DNA of 64,000 nt from Pseudomonas sp. MMS21 TM103 (GTDB taxonomy: Bacteria > Pseudomonadota > Gammaproteobacteria > Pseudomonadales > Pseudomonadaceae), in the NCBI RefSeq assembly GCF_022132145.1, contig NZ_JAJISP010000004.1, forward strand, positions 62,001-126,000. The letters are read 5' to 3'. Positions 1-9,476 of the stretch are shown one piece after another. Both the position numbers and the translations under genes were made by a program. How positions within the stretch are numbered: position 1 is the stretch's first letter; each line of letters opens with the position of its first letter. Below the pieces are notes generated by a model. That model was not told the DNA's origin and did not search any database. It saw only the letters and a list, made by a program, of their open reading frames with translations.

Positions 1-44
1 CGGCACCGCAGTAGCCCCGCGGCCATTCCTGCGAGGAGGCCCGC

Positions 45-146
45 CTGAACAAGTAGCTGATCGCGGCCCTGCTTACCGCCGGTCTGACCGGCAGCGCTTT
101 CGCCGCTGACGGTTGCGACCGCAGCAGTGGCAACCGTTTTGCCTGA
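45..146 (+). pseudogene. remnant of a small exported protein
   Basis: A good ribosome site (GAGGAGG) precedes CTG AAC AAG TAG, then an open frame reading LIAALLTAGLTGSAFA-ADGC, which is a clear Sec signal peptide with an AxA-type cleavage site, and stops at 146. The CTG in place of ATG and the TAG at the fourth codon make it unlikely to be translated. The product would be under 35 residues. I do not recognise a family. It may be a decayed small periplasmic or toxin-like peptide. Confidence 0.35.
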
Positions 147-169
147 TTGAACGACACTCGCAAATTAAA

Positions 170-196
170 GGGCGCCTGAGGGTGCCCTGCTGTTTT
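170..196 (+). terminator. probable rho-independent terminator
   Basis: GGGCGCC and GGTGCCC form a stem around a TGAG loop, followed by a weak T-rich stretch (TGCTGTTTT). It would end transcription of the small upstream remnant before the methyltransferase gene. Confidence 0.5.
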
Positions 197-263
197 CCGG
201 CCCACGCCCCTGCAGACGATTCTTGATAAACTGCGCGCCCCCCCCTTTCCCGAGTCGCCGCGC

Positions 264-1280
264 ATGCCTTCTCTCGAACTGGCGCTGCGCGCCGCACTAG
301 CCCATCGCCAGCCATTGCTCGCCGAGCTGCACCAGCAAGGCACCGACTGTTATCGGCTGTTCCACGGTAGCCAGGAAGGCGCCGGCGGCCTGACCATCGA
401 CCGCTACGGCCCGCAGTTATTGGTGCAAAGCTTTCACCAGAGCCTCGGCCATGACGAGCTGCTGCAACTGGCCGAGCAGTGCAGCCAGGCCCTCGATACA
501 CCACTGCTGCTGGTCTACAACGACCGCTGCCAGGGCAACTCGCGGATCGATCGCAGCGACCCGGTCTACCAGGCCCAGCCGGCGGCGCTGGCAGACCTGG
601 TCGGCCACGAGTGGGGCCTCAACTACCGTGTGCGCGGTCGCCATGCCGGACAGGATCCGCTGCTGTTTCTCGACCTGCGCAACGCCCGCGGCTGGATCAA
701 GGCGCACAGTGCCGGCAAATCCGTGCTCAACCTGTTCGCCTATACCTGCGGCGTCGGCCTCAGCGCGGTGGCTGGCGGCGCCCGCGAAGTGATCAACCTG
801 GATTTTGCCGAAGGCAACCTGGCGGTCGGTCGCGAAAACGCCGCGCTCAATCCCGAACTGTCGCCCATGCAGTTCATCCAGTCGGATTATTTCCCGGCGA
901 TTCGCCAATTGGCCGGGCTGCCGATCAGCGCGCGGCGCGGGCATAAGCTGCCCGATTACCCGCGTCTGCAGCCGCGCCAGTTCGACCGGGTCTTGCTCGA
1001 TCCGCCAGCCTGGGCCAAGAGCGCCTTCGGCACCGTCGACCTGCTGCGTGACTACCAGAGCCTGCTCAAACCGGCGATTCTCGCCACCGCCGAGGACGGC
1101 GTGCTGATCTGTTGCAACAACCTGGCAAAGGTTGCCCTCAGCGACTGGCGCACCCAGGTGCTGCGCTGCGCGGAAAAGCTGGGCCGTCCGGTGCGCGATT
1201 GCCAGGTACTGGCGCCAGCGCCAGACTTCCCCTCACTGGACGGCCAGCCACCACTGAAGACCCTGATCCTGCAGTTCTAG
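264..1280 (+). CDS. class I SAM-dependent rRNA-type methyltransferase
   Basis: 338 residues. The N-terminal third carries the TIDRYG segment typical of the RlmI/RlmK-like methyltransferases. A Rossmann core follows: SVLNLFAYTCGVGLSAV (SAM-binding motif I, about residues 151-170) and VINLDFAEGN. The catalytic-type motif FDRVLLDPPAWAKS lies near residue 245. It probably methylates rRNA from S-adenosylmethionine in the cytosol; the target base cannot be told from sequence. The ATG at 264 has only a weak ribosome site, and a run of eight C lies just upstream. It is a single gene, followed after about 100 bases by the DUF748 gene. Family call is firm, substrate is not. Confidence 0.85.
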   Translation: MPSLELALRAALAHRQPLLAELHQQGTDCYRLFHGSQEGAGGLTIDRYGPQLLVQSFHQSLGHDELLQLAEQCSQALDTPLLLVYNDRCQGNSRIDRSDPVYQAQPAALADLVGHEWGLNYRVRGRHAGQDPLLFLDLRNARGWIKAHSAGKSVLNLFAYTCGVGLSAVAGGAREVINLDFAEGNLAVGRENAALNPELSPMQFIQSDYFPAIRQLAGLPISARRGHKLPDYPRLQPRQFDRVLLDPPAWAKSAFGTVDLLRDYQSLLKPAILATAEDGVLICCNNLAKVALSDWRTQVLRCAEKLGRPVRDCQVLAPAPDFPSLDGQPPLKTLILQF

Positions 1281-1382
1281 GCCAAGGTATACCCGCGCAG
1301 GAAAGACGCCGCGCTCGTCGTCTGGAACTGTGCGCACGTGCCATACTCCAAAGCATTTCCCGTCGGGATAGATGACGTTTTT

Positions 1383-4283
1383 ATGCTTAAAGGAATAAAG
1401 CGCGCCGCTGGCGCCCTGCTGATTGCCGCTGTGCTCTACAGCCTGCTGGGCTTTCTGATTGTGCCGGGCATCGGTCTGCGCATTGCCAACCAGCAACTCG
1501 CGCAATACGCCAATGCGCCCGCTACGCTGGAGCGCCTGCAACTCAACCCCTTCAGCCTGGAAGCCAGCCTCTGGGGCTTGCGCATCGGCGAGCCCGGCCA
1601 GGAACAGCTGGCCTTCGAGCGCCTCTATGCCAACCTGCAACTCGACAGCCTGTGGCGTGGCGTCCTGCACCTGAGCGCTGTCGAACTGGATAAGCCGCAT
1701 ACCCAGTTGCAGTTCGCCAAGGACGGAACCCTCAACCTGACCCAGCTGTTCACCTTGCCGGCCAGTACCGAGCCGGTTACCGAGGAGCAACCGAGCGCGC
1801 CTTTCCCGCTGCGCATCGCCTATATCAAACTGGCCGGCGGCAACCTGCACTTCCAGGATCTGCGCCCGAGCGAGCCCATCGAGTTGCTCTACGACGACCT
1901 CAGCGTCGAGCTGCACAACCTCAGTACCCTGCCCGACGACAGTGCCGAAATGACCCTGGTCGCCACCGGCCACAATGGTGGTCGGATCGACTGGAGCGGA
2001 CAGATCAGTCTGGTGCCGCTCAGCTCCAGTGGCAGCCTGAAAATCAGCGACGGCAAGATCAAAAGTGTCTGGCCATATGTGCGCGATGCCGTGCCCCTGG
2101 TCCTGGAACAAGGGGCCATCGACCTGGCCACCGACTACACCCTGAGCCTGGCCGATAACACCCAACTGCTGCTGCACAACATCCAGATCAAGATCGCCCC
2201 GTTCGCCATCAACGCGCCGGACGGCCGTCAATTGGTCAAACTGGCCAACCTGGAAATCAGCGACACCAGCCTGGACCTGGTCAAACAACAGGTGGTGGTC
2301 GGCAAGTTACGCAGCCAGCAACTGGAAACCTGGGCCGCCCGTGAAGCCGACGGCCAACTGGACTGGCAGAAACTCTTTGCCAGCGCGGCGTCCGACACCG
2401 CACCGCCGAAAAGCACAAGCGCAGCGCAGGGCAAACCCTGGCAAGTGCTGCTGCGCGATGTGCAACTGCGTAACTATCAGGTGCACCTGGCCGACCGTGT
2501 GCCCGAGCAGGAGGTAGCACTCGAGCTGGGCCCGCTCGACCTCGACCTGCAGGACTTCGACAGCCTGGGCACCTCGCCTTTCACCCTCAAACTGAATACC
2601 GGCCTGGGCCAACAGGGCACGCTGCAGGCCGAAGGCCAGGCCCAACTGAACCCGACCACCGCCAGCCTGCAGGTCGCCACCCGTGCGATCGACCTGCGCG
2701 TGGCCCAGGCCTACCTCAGCCCCTTTGTGCGTATCGAGCTACGCAGCGGCCTGCTCGATAGCGACCTGGCTCTCGTCCTGAGCGCTAGCGAACCGCTGGC
2801 CTTCAGCGTCACGGGCAAGGCCCAGATCAACCAGCTGCATACCCTCGACACCCTCAAGGAGCGCGACTTCGTGCGCTGGCAGCAGCTCGACCTGCTCGGC
2901 CTGCACTACCAGCACGGCGATAGCCTGACTGTCGACAAAGTGCAGCTCAACCAGCCCTATGCGCGCTTTATCATCAATGAAGACCTGACTACCAACGCCA
3001 GCGATCTGCTAATCGCCCCCAAGGCCAGCCCCGCCGAAGCGGCTGACCCTATCGCCAAGCCCGAGACTGCCAGCAAACCGCTGAATATCCATATCGGCGA
3101 GGTAACCCTTTCCGACGGTTCGGCCAATTTTGCCGACTTCAGTCTGACCCCAAACTTTGCCACCGCCATCCAGCAGCTCAACGGCCGTATCGGCACCCTC
3201 GACAGCCACACGCAAGCGCCGGCCAAGGTGGATATCGTCGGCAAGATTGACCGCTACGCACCGGTCAGCATCAAGGGCAGCCTCAACCCCTTCGACCCGC
3301 TGGACAGCCTCGACATCATCACGCAGTTCAAGCAGGTCGAACTGACCACGCTGACCCCCTATTCCGGGAAATTCGCCGGTTATCGCATTCGCAAGGGCCG
3401 ACTCAATCTGGACCTGCATTACCGCATCAGCAAGGGCAAACTGAATGCCGAGAACAGCGTGGTGGTCGAGCAATTGCAGCTGGGTGAACAGGTCGATAGC
3501 CCCAGCGTGGTCGACCTGCCGATTCGCCTGGCGGTTGCCCTGCTCAAGGATAGCGACGGCAAGATTGCCCTGAGCCTGCCGGTGCAGGGCGACCTCAACA
3601 ACCCCGAATTCAGCGTGATGCCGATTGTCTGGAAAACCCTGCGCAACCTGATTGCGCGAGCGGTTCAAGCGCCGTTCAAGTTTCTGGGCGGACTGGTCAG
3701 CGGCGGCGCCGAGATGGACCTGAGCACGGTGCCCTTCAACCCGGGCAGCAGCGCACTCGACAGCAGCGCCCAATCGGCCTTGGACCTGCTCGCCAGAGCC
3801 CTTAAGGAGCGCCCGGCGCTACGTCTGGAGGTCGAAGGCACCAGCGCACAAAGTAGCGACGGCCTGCCGCTGGCCGAGCAGCGCCTGGAGCGCGAATACC
3901 AGTACACCTATTCCAAGATTCTCCAGCGCCGGGGAGATGCGGTTCCGGCCGATGCCGGCCAACTGCTGGTCCCGGAGGAGGAGAAAGGCCCGCTGCTCGA
4001 AGCCATCTACCGCCGCCGCCTGAAACAACAACCGCCCGCCGAATGGAACGATTTGGACAAGCCGCAGCGGATCGCCAACTTACGCAATGCCGTGCTCCAG
4101 TTCTGGAGCAAAAGCCAATTACTGCAACGCCAACTGGCCCAGGCCCGCGCCTCCAGCATCAAGGATTATCTGGTCGACCGTGGCGGCCTGGCGGACGAAC
4201 GCATCTATCTGCTGGATGTCGGCGTCGGTCAGGTACGCCAGGACGGCAGAGTGGCTACGTCGCTGAACCTCGATAGCCAATGA
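1383..4283 (+). CDS. DUF748 / AsmA-like envelope protein
   Basis: 966 residues from the ATG at 1383, which is preferred over an in-frame GTG at 1338 because the protein then begins with a charged stretch and one membrane segment (GALLIAAVLYSLLGFLIV). The long middle is beta-rich and repeated, as in AsmA/DUF748 proteins thought to span the periplasm. The C-terminal region has an OmpA-like stretch (VPFNPGSSALDSS ... RPALRLEVEG). Likely anchored in the inner membrane and facing the periplasm. AsmA-like relatives are linked to phospholipid transport and outer-membrane homeostasis, but the role of this one is not established. Its stop overlaps the next start (ATGA). Confidence 0.85.
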   Translation: MLKGIKRAAGALLIAAVLYSLLGFLIVPGIGLRIANQQLAQYANAPATLERLQLNPFSLEASLWGLRIGEPGQEQLAFERLYANLQLDSLWRGVLHLSAVELDKPHTQLQFAKDGTLNLTQLFTLPASTEPVTEEQPSAPFPLRIAYIKLAGGNLHFQDLRPSEPIELLYDDLSVELHNLSTLPDDSAEMTLVATGHNGGRIDWSGQISLVPLSSSGSLKISDGKIKSVWPYVRDAVPLVLEQGAIDLATDYTLSLADNTQLLLHNIQIKIAPFAINAPDGRQLVKLANLEISDTSLDLVKQQVVVGKLRSQQLETWAAREADGQLDWQKLFASAASDTAPPKSTSAAQGKPWQVLLRDVQLRNYQVHLADRVPEQEVALELGPLDLDLQDFDSLGTSPFTLKLNTGLGQQGTLQAEGQAQLNPTTASLQVATRAIDLRVAQAYLSPFVRIELRSGLLDSDLALVLSASEPLAFSVTGKAQINQLHTLDTLKERDFVRWQQLDLLGLHYQHGDSLTVDKVQLNQPYARFIINEDLTTNASDLLIAPKASPAEAADPIAKPETASKPLNIHIGEVTLSDGSANFADFSLTPNFATAIQQLNGRIGTLDSHTQAPAKVDIVGKIDRYAPVSIKGSLNPFDPLDSLDIITQFKQVELTTLTPYSGKFAGYRIRKGRLNLDLHYRISKGKLNAENSVVVEQLQLGEQVDSPSVVDLPIRLAVALLKDSDGKIALSLPVQGDLNNPEFSVMPIVWKTLRNLIARAVQAPFKFLGGLVSGGAEMDLSTVPFNPGSSALDSSAQSALDLLARALKERPALRLEVEGTSAQSSDGLPLAEQRLEREYQYTYSKILQRRGDAVPADAGQLLVPEEEKGPLLEAIYRRRLKQQPPAEWNDLDKPQRIANLRNAVLQFWSKSQLLQRQLAQARASSIKDYLVDRGGLADERIYLLDVGVGQVRQDGRVATSLNLDSQ

Positions 4284-4597
4284 AATGGAGCCCACCATTG
4301 AGATCGATTAGACCCATTTGTTTAGCCTTGGCTCTAGGTTGCTCCGCCGCTACGGCCCAGGCCGATACCCTACGCTGCGGCAGCCAACTGGTCAGCGTCG
4401 GCGATCGTGCCTTTGAAGTGGAGCAAAAATGCGGTGAGCCGGCCTTCCGTGATCTGATTGGCTACACCCTCGGGCCATACGAACGGCGCGAGCTTAAGAT
4501 CGAGGAGTGGGTCTACGGCCCAAGCAACGGCATGCTCACCATCCTGACGTTCGAGGGCAACCGCCTGACCCTCATAGAACGCAGACGCAGCCCCTGA
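4280..4597 (+). CDS. DUF2845 domain exported protein (copy 1)
   Basis: 105 residues from the ATG overlapping the DUF748 stop. A TTG at 4298 has a better ribosome site (GGAG, seven-base gap) and gives a cleaner signal peptide, so the true start may be there. A signal peptide ends near ATAQA, followed by the conserved DUF2845 block DTLRCGSQLVSVGD, EQKCGEP, and the EEWVYGPSNGM motif. The two conserved cysteines could form a disulfide in the periplasm. Function is unknown. It is a tandem paralogue of the gene at 4647 and may be cotranscribed with the DUF748 gene. Confidence 0.8.
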   Translation: MKWSPPLRSIRPICLALALGCSAATAQADTLRCGSQLVSVGDRAFEVEQKCGEPAFRDLIGYTLGPYERRELKIEEWVYGPSNGMLTILTFEGNRLTLIERRRSP

Positions 4598-4646
4598 CAA
4601 ACGAATGTCCGCACGCTAGCCTTATTCTGGTCGAACGGGTTACCCC

Positions 4647-4943
4647 ATGAAAACGCTCTTCACCGCCCTGCTCCTTCTGTTGGCCGGCACCGTCCAGGCC
4701 TCGACCTTGCGCTGCGGCAGCGCCTTGATCAGTACCGACGACGCCAGCAGCGAAGTGCTCGGCAAGTGCGGCGAACCTAAGAGCCGTGACTTCATCGGCT
4801 ACCGCGAAGTGATCGATATCTATGGCTTTAGGAGCGAAGTGTCGGTTGAAGAATGGACCTACGGCCCGCGCAATGGCATGTACCACTTCCTGCGTTTCGA
4901 GGGTAATCGCCTGCGCACTATCGACAGCAAACGCGGCCACTGA
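4647..4943 (+). CDS. DUF2845 domain exported protein (copy 2)
   Basis: 98 residues. Signal peptide MKTLFTALLLLLAGTVQA, then STLRCGSALISTDD, LGKCGEPKSRDFIGYRE and EEWTYGPRNGMYHFLRFEGNRL, in the same order as copy 1 (RCGS, KCGEP, EEW.YGP.NGM). A small periplasmic protein of unknown function; the paired cysteines are conserved in both copies. It lies 50 bases after copy 1 on the same strand, so the two probably form one unit with the DUF748 gene. Confidence 0.85.
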   Translation: MKTLFTALLLLLAGTVQASTLRCGSALISTDDASSEVLGKCGEPKSRDFIGYREVIDIYGFRSEVSVEEWTYGPRNGMYHFLRFEGNRLRTIDSKRGH

Positions 4944-4997
4944 ACACGACCAAGCCCCGCAGGCATGACGCACAGGGCTTTGCCCTGACGATTGCAC

Positions 4998-5177
4998 CTA
5001 GAGTTTGCGGCTGAAATCGCTCAACTCATCCAGGGCCAACTCCTTGGTCCAGCCGTAACGCCCTTGCAGCTGCCGGCCAGGTATTCGCTATGGCCCTCGA
5101 CCACGGCCAGATCGTCAACGCGTCTTGATACGGCCATGGAGTAGCTTGCACTTACCTGTGATGACATCAGCATTCAT
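4998..5177 (-). pseudogene. frameshifted csbD-family stress protein gene
   Basis: Read on the minus strand, a good ribosome site (GAGGAAAG) precedes ATG at 5177 and MNADVITGKCKLLHGRIK, the usual CsbD N-terminus. The frame then meets TGA, and VDDLAVVEGHSEYLAG continues in another frame. A second shift leads into LQGRYGWTKELALDELSDF and the stop at 4998. CsbD proteins are about 60-70 residues and stress induced. Here part of the middle is missing and at least two frame changes are present, so the gene is dead unless the sequence contains errors. Confidence 0.7.
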
Positions 5178-5274
5178 GCGGCTTTCCTCATTTAGCGGTG
5201 ACGGCAAACCCGAACCGGATGGGTCGAGCCCGGTGATGCGATTCAGGGTCCATTTCCCGATAATGCGAAGAACC

Positions 5275-5310
5275 AAAAAAAAGAGGGCCCCGCAAGGGGC
5301 CCTCTTTTTT
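5275..5310 (-). terminator. bidirectional terminator after pnp
   Basis: Perfect stem AGAGGGCCCC / GGGGCCCTCT with a GCAA loop, flanked by A-tracts on one side and T-tracts on the other. It lies about 20 bases beyond the pnp stop and would work in both directions. Confidence 0.9.
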
Positions 5311-5330
5311 AGCGTAAAGCGCGGGGGTGA

Positions 5331-7436
5331 TTAAACGCCCGAGGCTTCCGCTGCTGCCACGTCTTTGATCGACAGCTTGATACGGCCGCGATTGTCCACG
5401 TCCAGTACCAGTACCTTCACTTCCTGGCCTTCCTTGAGAATGTCGGTGACCTTCTCGACACGCTGATCGCTGAGCATCGAGATGTGCACCAGACCGTCCT
5501 TGCCTGGCAGGATGTTGACGAAGGCGCCGAAGTCGACGATGCGCTCGACCTTGCCGATGTAGATCTTGCCGATCTCGGCTTCCGCGGTAATGCCGAGGAC
5601 GCGCTGACGTGCAGCCTCTGCCGCTTCCTTGGTTTCGCCGAAGATCTTGATGGTGCCGTCGTCTTCGATATCGATCGAGGCCTTGGTTTCTTCGCAGATG
5701 GCACGGATGGTCGCGCCACCCTTGCCGATCACGTCGCGAATCTTGTCGGTGTCGATCTTCATCGCGATCATGGTCGGGGCATTGGCCGACAGTTCGTTAC
5801 GCGAGGTGGCGAGGATCTGGTTCATCTGACCGAGGATGTTCAGGCGCGCTTCTAGGGCTTGGCCCAGAGCGATTTCCATGATTTCTTCGGTGATGCCCTT
5901 GATCTTGATGTCCATCTGCAGCGCGGTCACACCCTTGGCGGTACCGGCTACCTTGAAGTCCATATCGCCGAGGTGATCTTCGTCGCCGAGGATGTCGGTC
6001 AGTACGGCAAACTTCTCGCCGTCCTTGACCAGGCCCATGGCGATACCGGCAACCGGTGCCTTCATCGGCACACCGGCGTCCATCAGCGCCAGGGAAGCAC
6101 CACAGACCGAAGCCATGGAGCTGGAACCGTTGGACTCGGTGATTTCCGATACCACGCGAATGGTGTACGGGAACTCGTCGGCGCTCGGCAGCATGGCCGA
6201 GATGCTACGGCGAGCCAGACGGCCGTGACCGATTTCGCGACGGCCAGCACCGCCCATGCGACCACACTCGCCAACCGAGAACGGCGGGAAGTTGTAGTGC
6301 AGCATGAAGGGGTCTTTACGCTCGCCTTCGAGGGTGTCGAGCAACTGGGCATCCCGCGCAGTACCCAGAGTCGCAACGACCAGGGCCTGGGTTTCGCCAC
6401 GGGTGAACAGCGCCGAACCGTGGGTCTTCGGCAGTACGCCGACTTCGATGTTCAGCGGCCGCACGGTGCGAGTGTCACGACCGTCGATACGCGGAAGGCC
6501 GTTGACGATGTTCTCGCGTACGGTGCGGTATTCGACTTCACCGAAAGCTTCTTTCACTTCAGCGGCAGTCGGTTGACCTTCTTCGCCAGCAAGCTTGGCA
6601 ACGATATGCTCACGCAGTTCGCCCAGACGCTTGTAGCGGTCCAGTTTGACGTTGATGGTGTAGGCCTTGGAAATTTCGGCACCGAACTCGCTGCGGATGG
6701 TCGCCAGCAGCGCAGTGTTTTCCGGCTTGGCCTGCCAATCCCAGGTCGGCTTGGCGGCTTCGGCAGCCAGTTCCTTGACGGCTTTGATCACCGACTGGAA
6801 CTCTTCGTGGGCGAACAGTACAGCACCCAGCATCTGGTCTTCGGTCAGCTCTTTGGCTTCCGACTCAACCATCAGTACGGCATCTTCGGTACCGGCAACG
6901 ACCATGTCCAGGCTGGAAGCTTTCTGCTGCTCGTAGGTGGGGTTGAGCAGGTAGCCAGTGCTCTCGTGGAAGGCTACGCGCGCAGCACCGATCGGGCCGT
7001 CGAACGGAATACCGGAGATCGCCAGAGCGGCCGAGGTGCCGATCATCGCAGCGACGTCCGGATCGGTCTTCTTGCTGGTGGACACGACGGTGCAGACAAC
7101 CTGCACTTCGTTCATGAAGCCTTCCGGGAACAGCGGACGGATCGGACGGTCGATCAGACGCGAGGTCAGGGTCTCTTTCTCGGACGGACGGCCTTCACGC
7201 TTGAAGAAGCCGCCAGGAATCTTACCGGCTGCGTAGGTTTTTTCCTGATAGTGCACGGACAGCGGGAAGAAGCCCTTGCTTGGATCGGCGGTCTTGGCGC
7301 CGACCACGGTCACCAATACGCTGACGTCGTCGTCAACGGTGACCAGCACTGCGCCGGAGGCTTGACGGGCGATACGGCCAGTCTCGAGGGTAACGGTCGA
7401 TTGACCGAACTGAAATTTCTTGATTACCGGGTTCAC
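5331..7436 (-). CDS. pnp: polyribonucleotide nucleotidyltransferase (PNPase)
   Basis: 701 residues from GTG at 7436, with an AGAAGG ribosome site nine bases away and the family N-terminus [11 protein letters not shown]. Two RNase PH-like domains are followed by a KH domain ([11 protein letters not shown], about 560-570) and a C-terminal S1 domain ([25 protein letters not shown]). PNPase degrades RNA 3' to 5' by phosphorolysis, forms trimers, and joins the degradosome. It lies downstream of rpsO with a terminator between them, the classic rpsO-pnp arrangement in which pnp is partly transcribed by read-through and autoregulated through its leader. Length matches the family. Confidence 0.98.
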   Translation of the reverse strand: MNPVIKKFQFGQSTVTLETGRIARQASGAVLVTVDDDVSVLVTVVGAKTADPSKGFFPLSVHYQEKTYAAGKIPGGFFKREGRPSEKETLTSRLIDRPIRPLFPEGFMNEVQVVCTVVSTSKKTDPDVAAMIGTSAALAISGIPFDGPIGAARVAFHESTGYLLNPTYEQQKASSLDMVVAGTEDAVLMVESEAKELTEDQMLGAVLFAHEEFQSVIKAVKELAAEAAKPTWDWQAKPENTALLATIRSEFGAEISKAYTINVKLDRYKRLGELREHIVAKLAGEEGQPTAAEVKEAFGEVEYRTVRENIVNGLPRIDGRDTRTVRPLNIEVGVLPKTHGSALFTRGETQALVVATLGTARDAQLLDTLEGERKDPFMLHYNFPPFSVGECGRMGGAGRREIGHGRLARRSISAMLPSADEFPYTIRVVSEITESNGSSSMASVCGASLALMDAGVPMKAPVAGIAMGLVKDGEKFAVLTDILGDEDHLGDMDFKVAGTAKGVTALQMDIKIKGITEEIMEIALGQALEARLNILGQMNQILATSRNELSANAPTMIAMKIDTDKIRDVIGKGGATIRAICEETKASIDIEDDGTIKIFGETKEAAEAARQRVLGITAEAEIGKIYIGKVERIVDFGAFVNILPGKDGLVHISMLSDQRVEKVTDILKEGQEVKVLVLDVDNRGRIKLSIKDVAAAEASGV

Positions 7437-7543
7437 GGTGTTTTCCTTCTCTTTTTGCCTTTGGGGAAAGCGGTTTGTTGCAGAATTCGTGGGCAGCAGC
7501 GGGAGTCGAACCCGGCACTGTCCAAACGCGTATGACTGAAACG

Positions 7544-7578
7544 CAAAAGCTGGAAGCAGGGGTTTACCCACTTCCAGC
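7544..7578 (-). terminator. rpsO terminator in the rpsO-pnp spacer
   Basis: On the minus strand GCTGGAAG and CTTCCAGC pair around a 14-base loop, followed by TTTTGC. It lies 30 bases after the rpsO stop and would partly terminate transcription before pnp. Confidence 0.8.
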
Positions 7579-7607
7579 TTCGGCAGTCAGCTACGCATAA
7601 GCATTGC

Positions 7608-7877
7608 TTAGCGACGCAGACCCAGGCGACCGATCAAGGCGCTGTAACGACCAAGATCCTTGCCCTTCAGGTAATCCAGCAGCTTGCGACGCTGGTTAAC
7701 CATACGGATCAGGCCACGACGCGAGTGGTGGTCTTTACCGTTGATTTTGAAGTGACCTTGCAGCTTGTTGATGTTGGCGGTCAACAGTGCAACTTGCACT
7801 TCCGGGCTACCGGTGTCGCCTTCAGCTTGCTTGTAGTCATTAACGATTTGGGCTTTATCTTCAACGCTGAGTGCCAT
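7608..7877 (-). CDS. rpsO: 30S ribosomal protein S15
   Basis: 89 residues, the standard S15 length. The sequence [53 protein letters not shown] is diagnostic. S15 binds 16S rRNA at the three-way junction in the central domain early in small-subunit assembly. It is cotranscribed with pnp downstream and probably with truB upstream. In E. coli S15 represses its own translation by a leader pseudoknot; I did not identify the equivalent here. Confidence 0.98.
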   Translation of the reverse strand: MALSVEDKAQIVNDYKQAEGDTGSPEVQVALLTANINKLQGHFKINGKDHHSRRGLIRMVNQRRKLLDYLKGKDLGRYSALIGRLGLRR

Positions 7878-8026
7878 GTGGGCGTCCTCTCAGTTAGGCG
7901 ACTGTCGAAACAGTTGCAATAGGCCGGGAATCGCTTCCCGTGTTTTTAAAGTGAGGAATGACCGTGCCTATTAACAGCCACCCTCGATACGCTGGCGAGA
8001 ACCGAAGTTCTCCACCAACTCCACGG

Positions 8027-8944
8027 TCATGCCGACCGAATCAAACGACGCGGCGCAATGCGCCCGTCTTCGCTCACTTCACCGATCCCGATGAAGCGAC
8101 CATTGTTATCTTGCACCCGTACCATGCCAAACTTCGGCGCTTCCGGCGCGCGTACCGGCTGACCTTGCAGCCAGTAGAACGAGCTGTGCTCGGAAAACTG
8201 CAACAACGGCCAATGCTGCAGGCCACTGTCCACCGGCAGCAGAAACTGATCGACAGCCTCATGACCACCCTCGGCATGGGCCTGCTCCAGCGCCTCCAGA
8301 CTTACCGTCCGGTCTAGCCCGAAAGGGCCCGCCTTGGTGCGCCGTAGCTCTGCAACATGGGCACCGCACCCGAGCAAGTGGCCGATATCCTCGACCAGAG
8401 TGCGTATATAGGTGCCTTTAGTGCATTCGACTGCGAGGCGCGCCTGCTCCCCCTCACAGCTCAGTAATTCCAAGCGCGCAATAGTAACAGAACGCGGCTC
8501 GCGCTCCACTACCTCACCGGCACGGGCGAGCTTGTACAGTGGCTGGCCATCACGCTTGAGCGCCGAGTACATCGGCGGTATCTGGCTGATTTCACCGCGA
8601 AAAAGCGGCAACAAGGCCTCGATATCGGCACGACCAACGGTCACCGGACGACGCTCCAGCACCTCGCCTTCGGCATCGGCGGTGGTCGTGGTGACGCCCA
8701 GTTGCATCACGGTTTCATAGCCCTTGTCAGCGTCCAGTAAATACTGCGAGAACTTGGTCGCCTCACCGAAACACAACGGCAGCACACCGGTGGCCAAGGG
8801 ATCGAGACTCCCAGTATGCCCGGCCTTTTCGGCGTTGAGCAGCCAACGGACTTTTTGCAGCGCCGCGTTGGAACTGAAGCCATGCGGCTTATCCAGCAGG
8901 ATGATGCCATTGACCGGACGACGAATACGTTTCACCTGAGCCAC
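8027..8944 (-). CDS. truB: tRNA pseudouridine(55) synthase
   Basis: 305 residues from GTG at 8944, chosen because AAGGAG (overlapping the rbfA stop) sits just upstream and the product begins [22 protein letters not shown] like its homologues. The catalytic aspartate lies in [18 protein letters not shown]-terminal PUA-like domain follows. TruB makes pseudouridine 55 in the T-loop of tRNAs and also acts as a tRNA chaperone. It is separated from rbfA by four bases, so translation is probably coupled. Confidence 0.96.
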   Translation of the reverse strand: MAQVKRIRRPVNGIILLDKPHGFSSNAALQKVRWLLNAEKAGHTGSLDPLATGVLPLCFGEATKFSQYLLDADKGYETVMQLGVTTTTADAEGEVLERRPVTVGRADIEALLPLFRGEISQIPPMYSALKRDGQPLYKLARAGEVVEREPRSVTIARLELLSCEGEQARLAVECTKGTYIRTLVEDIGHLLGCGAHVAELRRTKAGPFGLDRTVSLEALEQAHAEGGHEAVDQFLLPVDSGLQHWPLLQFSEHSSFYWLQGQPVRAPEAPKFGMVRVQDNNGRFIGIGEVSEDGRIAPRRLIRSA

Positions 8945-8948
8945 GCGC

Positions 8949-9356
8949 TTACTCCTTGGCCTCGGTTTTTTCGTCGCCGTGCGAATTGTCTTCACTGACA
9001 GCCCGCTCGATCAACGCGGACAATTGTGCTCCCCGCACCACGCTTTCGTCGTAGTGGAAGCGCAAGTTGGGCACGCTACGCAGCTTCATTGCCTTACCCA
9101 ACTGCATGCGCAGGAAACCGCTGGCATCGTTGAGCACCTTGACGCTTTGCGCCACACGATCGACACCTTCCTCTGGTTCAGCGCCCATCACGGTGACGAA
9201 AACCTTGGCATGACTCGCATCGCGGCTGACTTCCACCGCGGTAATGGTCACCAGCCCGCCTAGGCGCGGGTCTTTTATTTCCAGACGAATCAATTGCGCC
9301 AGTTCACGCTGCATCTGGTCGCCGATGCGTTGGGCACGGCTATATTCTTTGGCCAT
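8949..9356 (-). CDS. rbfA: 30S ribosome-binding factor A
   Basis: 135 residues. [33 protein letters not shown] and [16 protein letters not shown] are typical of RbfA, a KH-type cold-shock protein that binds the 30S subunit near helix 1 of 16S rRNA and assists late maturation. The C-terminus is acidic and charged, as in other pseudomonads. It sits between infB and truB in the conserved nusA-infB operon. Confidence 0.96.
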   Translation of the reverse strand: MAKEYSRAQRIGDQMQRELAQLIRLEIKDPRLGGLVTITAVEVSRDASHAKVFVTVMGAEPEEGVDRVAQSVKVLNDASGFLRMQLGKAMKLRSVPNLRFHYDESVVRGAQLSALIERAVSEDNSHGDEKTEAKE

Positions 9357-9476
9357 TTCTACTACCTTCCACTCGCCACGACGCCCTGAAAAACGTCAGG
9401 CCTAAAAGCGGCAAACGCCCGGCCGCGCAAAAACGGGGCCGGGCGCTGCATATTGCAACTCGCTACTACATGCCTG

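Noticed and set aside
5859..7535. Long open frame antisense to pnp
   Set aside because: Mirror of a certain gene; same shadow composition, no domain.
7490..7540. A full tRNA gene in the pnp leader
   Set aside because: Only a T arm and 3' end image exist; no acceptor 5' strand, D arm or anticodon arm can be folded.
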